NCBI GenBank assembly: GCA_020343755.1
Contig: CP070810.1
Location: 712,923-723,342 of the forward strand
Direction of reading: 5' to 3'
DNA length: 10,420 nucleotides
Source of the DNA: Dehalococcoidia bacterium
Lineage (GTDB): Bacteria > Chloroflexota > Dehalococcoidia > Dehalococcoidales > E44-bin46
Shown here: positions 6,469 through 10,420 of the stretch, piece after piece
How the letters are laid out: each line of letters begins with the position of its first letter
How positions within the stretch are numbered: position 1 is the first letter of the stretch
Notes under the pieces: model-generated
The model's input: only the letters and a program-made list of their open reading frames with translations
What the model was told of the DNA's origin: nothing
The model's database searches: none
Position numbers and translations under genes: made by a program

Positions 6469-7005
6469 TTAGCCCTTTAGAATTTTATCCTGTTTTTTAA
6501 AAGAACGGGATAATAATGAACATATCTTCCCAGGTAACTCATTGCGATTGTTGCTGGTTGTCTCCAGAATCAATGGCCTAGAGCCTAACCGAGCTGAAAA
6601 GTCTGAGAGGAGCTCTTTACGGATAACCAAAATAGAGTCTTTCACTTTTTCAGCCTTGATTAACTCCAATATTTCGACAAATCCACCTCCTCTAAGTTCT
6701 AGGTAGCCGATCTCGTCTCCAAATAGAATATCGGAGGAGCTCCCTCTGTCTATCGCCCTAATCCCAAACTCAATGCCCTCAGGGTTAAAAAAGTATTTCC
6801 CAACATGAGGGCCCTTATATATATTATTGATGCTGGCCAGGGCTTCCCTTTCCTCAGTTTGAATATCTACAACAATAAGCTTATCCAGAGTTTTATAAGT
6901 AAGGATGCCGCCGCAAGTGCACCCCAAGCTTTTAGTTATCTTTATAACCTTTTCACAAACTGTCGTCTTGCCAATACCTATGGCGCCAGTAACAATAATT
7001 ACCAT
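6469..7005 (-). CDS. THEP1-type nucleoside-triphosphatase (P-loop NTPase)
   Basis: This 178-residue cytosolic P-loop protein matches the THEP1 NTPase family, known to hydrolyse several NTPs with undefined physiological role. It has Walker A GAIGIGKTT (7-15), a GGILTY strand (32-37), HVGKYFFNPEGIE (67-79), and the Walker B stretch DILFGDEIGYLEL (92-104) with the family DEIGxxEL signature. Length is typical. The Walker B strand carries Gly96 before the Asp where a hydrophobic residue is usual. It follows the seven-helix membrane protein by seven bases and precedes the YqeB-like remnant by two, so it is co-transcribed and probably translationally coupled. Its position beside MocA-like and YqeB-like sequences suggests a role in molybdenum cofactor handling, or in energising the adjacent membrane protein; both are inference. 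Confidence 0.85.
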   Translation of the reverse strand: MVIIVTGAIGIGKTTVCEKVIKITKSLGCTCGGILTYKTLDKLIVVDIQTEEREALASINNIYKGPHVGKYFFNPEGIEFGIRAIDRGSSSDILFGDEIGYLELRGGGFVEILELIKAEKVKDSILVIRKELLSDFSARLGSRPLILETTSNNRNELPGKICSLLSRSFKKQDKILKG

Positions 7006-7012
7006 GGTCTCG

Positions 7013-7708
7013 CTAAAGTCCAGCCATAATGGCTATGGCACTGATTCCCCAGCAAAGACAGATGATAGCAGCTGAAGTGGCATAGTGATGACGTCTGCTC
7101 ATTAGCAGTGGAGTTGTTCTTGCTGCTAGTCTCTCTCCTATCATATAGCCCAAGGGCAAGAATACACCACAGAACACTGCTTGAGCTATGCCTTGATTTG
7201 CGATAAACTCCTGGGCGGTAAACACCACACGCGCGTAGGCAGGGGCATTCATCACATAGATAGCAAAATAGACCCAGGTAGTAGCGCCGATAAAGCCAGC
7301 TAGAACCCCTGTCCCGACACGAGCAAGGGTATTCTTCGCTGCTAGTTTATTCAGCAAGAATATTGCGGCGATACCGAAAGCAAGAGACTCAAGAAAGATA
7401 GCCATAGCCGGATTTATGATATGGATGCTTGCAGGCGGCCAACCGTAGAAAACAACACTGAGCAGCTTAAATGCAGCAGCGACAGCTCCTATACCTGGTA
7501 GCATGCTTGGCTTTTTGTAGATAGCCAGTGCCGAGCCCATAATCGCCATGCCAATACCAGCCATAATGGCCCCCTTGTTGGGGAATATAATCATGTGCAG
7601 AAATCCACCAAGCGTGGCTTCAAAAAAACCCCAAATAGAGCCAAAGACTAAGATACCAATAAGAATATGAACTGCGCCTTCTCCCCACTTGCTTTTGTTT
7701 GTTAGCAT
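7013..7708 (-). CDS. Seven-helix integral membrane protein of unknown function
   Basis: I do not recognise a named family. The 231 residues contain about seven hydrophobic segments, roughly at 13-39, 46-63, 70-88, 97-120, 129-153, 172-192 and 209-229, so it is a polytopic inner-membrane protein without a cleavable signal peptide. Charged or polar residues lie inside or at the edge of the membrane: E30 in SIWGFFEATLGGFLH, K81, N99 and E107. The GGFLHMI and PNKGAIMAGIG stretches look conserved and recall small solute-binding membrane proteins such as ECF S-components, but those usually have six helices and fewer residues. GGAGG eight bases ahead of ATG 7708 supports the start. It sits between the biotin carrier (20 bases) and the THEP1 NTPase (seven bases), so an NTPase-membrane partnership is possible. 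Confidence 0.8.
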   Translation of the reverse strand: MLTNKSKWGEGAVHILIGILVFGSIWGFFEATLGGFLHMIIFPNKGAIMAGIGMAIMGSALAIYKKPSMLPGIGAVAAAFKLLSVVFYGWPPASIHIINPAMAIFLESLAFGIAAIFLLNKLAAKNTLARVGTGVLAGFIGATTWVYFAIYVMNAPAYARVVFTAQEFIANQGIAQAVFCGVFLPLGYMIGERLAARTTPLLMSRRHHYATSAAIICLCWGISAIAIMAGL

Positions 7709-7728
7709 TTTCTCTCCTCCTCACTTTT

Positions 7729-7950
7729 TTAGTAGTCGATGATGGATATCAAATCGCCGGGCTTGACTATCTGCTCAGCAGTAACCCCTATCTGGGTAAT
7801 GGTGCCATCTACCGGAGCCAATATGGGGTTTTCCATTTTCATTGACTCTAGTATGCAGATTGTGTCTCCCTCCTTAACCTCATCTCCTAGTTTGACCTCA
7901 ACACTAATAATCTTACCCGCTATGGGAACTTTTACAGTTTCTTGCGCCAA
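7729..7950 (-). CDS. Free-standing biotinyl/lipoyl carrier domain protein (BCCP-like)
   Basis: This 73-residue protein is a single biotinyl-attachment barrel. The canonical motif ESMKMEN (35-41) places the biotinylated lysine at K38. The flanks also fit: VPIAGKI (8-14), VKEGD (25-29) and the second half APVDGTI (44-50) with VKPGD (62-66). ESMKMEN is typical of biotin rather than lipoate (which prefers DKA), and of carriers for acyl-CoA or oxaloacetate/methylmalonyl decarboxylase-type enzymes. It lacks the Pro/Ala-rich N-terminal linker of full AccB and stands alone. No biotin carboxylase or carboxyltransferase of the acyl-CoA type is in view. The start is TTG at 7950; an AAGGA lies about 14 bases ahead, which is weak, but an earlier ATG is closed by a stop. 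It follows livF by 36 bases. Confidence 0.9.
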   Translation of the reverse strand: MAQETVKVPIAGKIISVEVKLGDEVKEGDTICILESMKMENPILAPVDGTITQIGVTAEQIVKPGDLISIIDY

Positions 7951-7986
7951 TTTAATATTCTGTTCCTTTATTCTTCCATTCTATAT

Positions 7987-8691
7987 TTACTTCGCCAACC
8001 CAAGGTACTTGGCTTTCACCTCCTCATTGTCTCTAAGCTCCTCAGGTGTAGACTCATATACTATTATGCCCTTACTTATTATATAGCAATAATCGGCCAC
8101 GGCCAATGCCATGGGGAAATGCTGTTCCACCAATAGGATAGAAAAGCCACTCTCCTTAAGCTGGTCAATAATGTGACCAACCTCCCGAACAATCACGGGG
8201 GCCAACCCCTCTGAAGGCTCATCCATCAAAAGCAGATCGGGATTGGTCATTAAAGCCCGGCCAATGGCCAACATCTGCTGTTCCCCACCGCTAAGGCGCC
8301 TACTACCTAGTTTAGCTCGCTCCTTTAGAAGAGGAAAACGCGAATACACTGTATCTAAAGTCCAGGCTCCAGTTTTGCCCCTGGTCGTTGCTGCCATAGT
8401 CAGGTTTTCCTCTACGCTCAATGAGGGGAAAATATGCCGCCCTTGGGGAACCAAGCCCATACCCATCTGGGCAATCTGGTAGGACTGGAGACCAGTGATG
8501 TCCTTTCCCTTGAAACGCACCACGCCCCGGCGCGGAGGGGTAAAGCCAATAATTGAGCGAATAGTAGTTGTTTTGCCCATTCCATTGCGGCCTAAGAGGG
8601 CTACTACAGAGCCTTCCTTAACCTCTAGCGAAATGCCCTGGAGGATGTAGCTCTCCCCGTAGTAGGTGTGGATATCAACTAGCTCTAGCAC
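7987..8691 (-). CDS. livF: HAAT-family ABC transporter ATP-binding protein, LivF type
   Basis: This is one of the two cytoplasmic ATPases of a branched-chain-amino-acid-type ABC importer. From the GTG at 8691 it has 234 residues, the family's usual size: Walker A GRNGMGKTT (34-42), Q-loop Q83 (VPQGRHIFPSLSVEENL, the LivF hallmark), signature LSGGEQQ (133-139), Walker B LLLMDEP (153-159) and switch histidine H191. The frame extends upstream to an ATG at 8766, but the extra 25 residues match nothing in LivF and lie wholly inside livG. GAGGAGG nine bases ahead of the GTG decides the start. The gene overlaps the livG end by 17 bases, indicating translational coupling. The substrate could be amino acids, short amides or carboxylates; the binding protein that would decide it is not visible. 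Confidence 0.94.
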   Translation of the reverse strand: MLELVDIHTYYGESYILQGISLEVKEGSVVALLGRNGMGKTTTIRSIIGFTPPRRGVVRFKGKDITGLQSYQIAQMGMGLVPQGRHIFPSLSVEENLTMAATTRGKTGAWTLDTVYSRFPLLKERAKLGSRRLSGGEQQMLAIGRALMTNPDLLLMDEPSEGLAPVIVREVGHIIDQLKESGFSILLVEQHFPMALAVADYCYIISKGIIVYESTPEELRDNEEVKAKYLGLAK

Positions 8692-9445
8692 TTCCTGTGT
8701 CCTCCTCGCTTCCCATGTAGATTTCCTTAACCATTGGACTAGCCTGAATTTCCTCAGGCTCTCCATCAGCTATAATCTCCCCGTAGTGAAGTACCATAAT
8801 CCGCTCAGCCACACCAAATACTAGGTCCATGTCATGAGCCACCAAGAGCACTGTAATATCTCTCCCTAGCTTGCGAATCATTTCTATGATATCAGCACTT
8901 TCGGCACCGGTTAGCCCACAACTGGGCTCGTCGAGCAACAGCAGCCTTAGGTCTGAGAGTACAGTGGTAAGAGCGATTTCCAATCTCCGTTGCTCTCCGT
9001 AAGATATATTCTTCACCAGTTCGTCTTTCTGTTCCCACAAAGCTGCTGCTTTTAGTGTCTCTTCAGCTTTAGCCATCAAATCCTCATAGCCAGTAATTGG
9101 ACGAAGCACCTGATACCGAGAGGGTTTGGTCCCGTTAAGGGCTAACAAAGCATTTTCAAATACCGTAAGATCAAGAAAAAGGCTTGTTAGCTGAAAAGAG
9201 CGACCCTGGCCAGCATGAGCACGTTGATGTGTAAGCATTTTAGTAATATCTTGTCCACAGAAATATATTCGCCCAGCTGTCGGTCGTAGCTGTCCATTGA
9301 TCAGGTTAAACAGTGTGGTCTTCCCTGCCCCATTGGGGCCAATAACCGCTAAGCGCTCACCAACTTCCACACTGAAGGAGACATCATTTACAGCATGAAC
9401 GCCCCCGAATGATTTAGACAAATTCTCAACCCTTAGTATTTCCAT
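8675..9445 (-). CDS. livG: HAAT-family ABC transporter ATP-binding protein, LivG type
   Basis: The second ATPase of the importer has 256 residues, typical of LivG. Walker A is GPNGAGKTT (36-44), the Q-loop glutamine is Q85 in GRSFQ, the signature is SYGEQRR (148-154), the usual LivG variant of LSGGQ, Walker B is LLLLDEP (168-174) and the switch histidine is H204 in LVAHDMDLVF. The order GRSFQxxxLFxxLTVxEN is characteristic of the LivG class. The ATG at 9445 has a GGTGAGGG about seven bases ahead and lies 20 bases inside the end of livM, so the two are translationally coupled. It forms the ATPase pair with LivF at the inner face of the membrane. Confidence 0.95.
   Translation of the reverse strand: MEILRVENLSKSFGGVHAVNDVSFSVEVGERLAVIGPNGAGKTTLFNLINGQLRPTAGRIYFCGQDITKMLTHQRAHAGQGRSFQLTSLFLDLTVFENALLALNGTKPSRYQVLRPITGYEDLMAKAEETLKAAALWEQKDELVKNISYGEQRRLEIALTTVLSDLRLLLLDEPSCGLTGAESADIIEMIRKLGRDITVLLVAHDMDLVFGVAERIMVLHYGEIIADGEPEEIQASPMVKEIYMGSEEDTGSARAS
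8701..8707 (-). promoter_or_regulatory. Ribosome binding site that decides the livF start
   Basis: GAGGAGG on the minus strand lies nine bases ahead of the GTG at 8691 and inside the end of livG. It supports the GTG over the ATG 75 bases upstream, which has no comparable site. Confidence 0.65.
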
Positions 9446-10403
9446 AGCGCACCCTCACCTTTTCCCAAAGTCTAGCTAAGTAAACGCCGATTCCGGCTCG
9501 GGCAAACATAACCGACGCAACAAAAATACCGCCCAGTATTAAGGGCCAGCGCGCCCGCACAGTTATACTGGCAAAGTACTCGGCAAATATTACTATCAGA
9601 GCCCCAATAACAGGTCCAAAAAGGATTTTACTACCACCTATGATTGACATGACCATTGGTAGGAAGGAAGTTCCAACCGCGAAGTGTGAAGGGTCTATAA
9701 TCGTATTATTCCAGGCAAACATCGCACCGCCAACCCCGGAGAATCCTGCGCTAATAATAAAGGCAATATATTTATAGCGCCAGGTATTATAACCCAGAGC
9801 TTGCATTCTAGGTTCGCTTTCACGAATGCCTACCAGAGCGTGTCCGAAAGGAGAATTCGTAATCCGATATAATAGAATGTAGCAGATGACAAAGCCTACG
9901 AAAATGAAATAATAGAAACTAGTACTAGTCAAGGTAAGCCCAGGGATGTTCAAATCTGGGTACATTATACCAGTAATACCCCGCATGCCCATTTCCCCAC
10001 CGACACCGATAACATTCATGAATGGCCAATGCCAAGCAATGCTATAAAACAATTCTCCTAGAGCAAAGGTCAGTAGTAGAAAGTACATCCCTGTTGAACG
10101 AAGTACTATAGGTCCCAAAGCAGCAGCCAGAAGTGCAGCAATCACGATAGCAAGAGGCATGGCTATCCAAAAGGAGTCAATGTCTAAGTGATATTGTAAG
10201 AGAGCAACGGTATAACCTCCAGCTCCGAAGTAGACTCCATGCCCCAGGGAAAGAAGCCCCAAATAGCCAAAGACAAGGTTATAACCTATAGCAAAGACGG
10301 CAAAAGCTAGGAATTTTGCTAGCATCAGCTGAATGTCGGCGTGCACGAAAGGAGGAATTATGAGAAGGATTAACCCGACGATGATGTAAGGGGCAAAGCT
10401 CAT
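9426..10403 (-). CDS. livM: HAAT-family ABC transporter permease, LivM type
   Basis: This 325-residue inner-membrane permease would form the translocation pathway with LivH. Hydrophobic segments alternate through most of the length (about 5-20, 28-45, 48-70, 79-100, 104-124, 163-180, 213-230, 245-270, 287-303). Family landmarks are GYNLVFGYLGLLSLGHG (40-56), TGMYFLLLTFALGE (104-117), the cytoplasmic coupling loop SPFGHALVGIRESEPRMQALGYN (184-206), and the C-terminal GGSKILFGPVIGA (256-268). The LSLGHGVYFGAGGYT pattern marks LivM rather than LivH. The start ATG at 10403 overlaps the TAA that would end livH by one base. The order livM-livG-livF is the standard HAAT order. Confidence 0.95.
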   Translation of the reverse strand: MSFAPYIIVGLILLIIPPFVHADIQLMLAKFLAFAVFAIGYNLVFGYLGLLSLGHGVYFGAGGYTVALLQYHLDIDSFWIAMPLAIVIAALLAAALGPIVLRSTGMYFLLLTFALGELFYSIAWHWPFMNVIGVGGEMGMRGITGIMYPDLNIPGLTLTSTSFYYFIFVGFVICYILLYRITNSPFGHALVGIRESEPRMQALGYNTWRYKYIAFIISAGFSGVGGAMFAWNNTIIDPSHFAVGTSFLPMVMSIIGGSKILFGPVIGALIVIFAEYFASITVRARWPLILGGIFVASVMFARAGIGVYLARLWEKVRVRYGNTKG

Positions 10404-10420
10404 TAGTTGTTGCCTCTGCC
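10403..10420 (-). CDS. livH: Last codons of a probable livH permease (partial at right edge)
   Basis: Only five codons and a stop are visible, reading GRGNN then TAA, with the TAA overlapping the livM ATG by one base. LivH proteins commonly end a few residues after a GLFGR-like stretch, and livH normally precedes livM, so this fits. The call rests mostly on gene order, since so few residues can be read. Confidence 0.35.
   Translation of the reverse strand, partial: GRGNN

Noticed and set aside
8692..8766. N-terminal 25-codon extension of livF from the upstream ATG
   Set aside because: It lies inside livG, matches no LivF sequence and lacks a ribosome binding site, whereas GTG 8691 has GAGGAGG at proper spacing.
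1..10420. CRISPR arrays, tRNA or rRNA genes, insertion sequences, phage genes
   Set aside because: I looked for regularly spaced repeats, cloverleaf-like segments, transposase motifs and terminal inverted repeats and saw none.

Overview
This is a bacterial chromosome segment of moderate G+C content. Its Shine-Dalgarno sequences are strong (AGGAGG-type), its genes are tightly packed, and some starts are GTG or TTG. The gene set suggests an amino-acid or carboxylate-using anaerobe or facultative heterotroph: a branched-chain-amino-acid-type (HAAT) ABC importer, the three 5-oxoprolinase subunits, a free-standing biotin carrier protein, and parts of a molybdenum-hydroxylase maturation module. The lineage cannot be fixed by eye. 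A Chloroflexota (Dehalococcoidia-like) or clostridial Firmicutes origin is a low-confidence guess.

Layout. Bases 1-358 show no convincing gene. A possible 19-codon leader ORF (359-418) precedes a class III, HemL-like aminotransferase on the + strand (431-1807). A 285-bp gap follows, toward which the aminotransferase and the minus-strand genes converge. Everything from the right edge down to 2093 lies on the minus strand and reads as one long operon or a few stacked ones. In transcription order it holds: the last codons of a probable livH, livM, livG, livF, a 73-residue biotinyl carrier, a seven-helix membrane protein of unknown function, a THEP1-type P-loop NTPase, a 34-codon remnant resembling the start of a YqeB-family protein, a MocA-like nucleotidyltransferase, pxpC, pxpA, pxpB, a short ORF that looks like the end of a lost gene, and an SDR dehydrogenase. 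Junctions run from a 20-base overlap to gaps of about 50 bases.

How the genes may work together (inference). The HAAT importer could bring in an amino-acid-like, lactam or amide substrate. PxpABC-type proteins could open or activate it with ATP. The SDR and perhaps the aminotransferase could process the products. The Pxp proteins are clearly family members but depart from family consensus at several conserved positions, so 5-oxoproline should not be assumed. The biotin carrier is notable because PxpB and PxpC are homologous to the AHS1/AHS2 domains of biotin-dependent urea amidolyase, yet no biotin carboxylase is in view. The NTPase, YqeB-like remnant and MocA-like genes look like a decayed or rearranged molybdenum-hydroxylase accessory module inserted in the same transcription unit.
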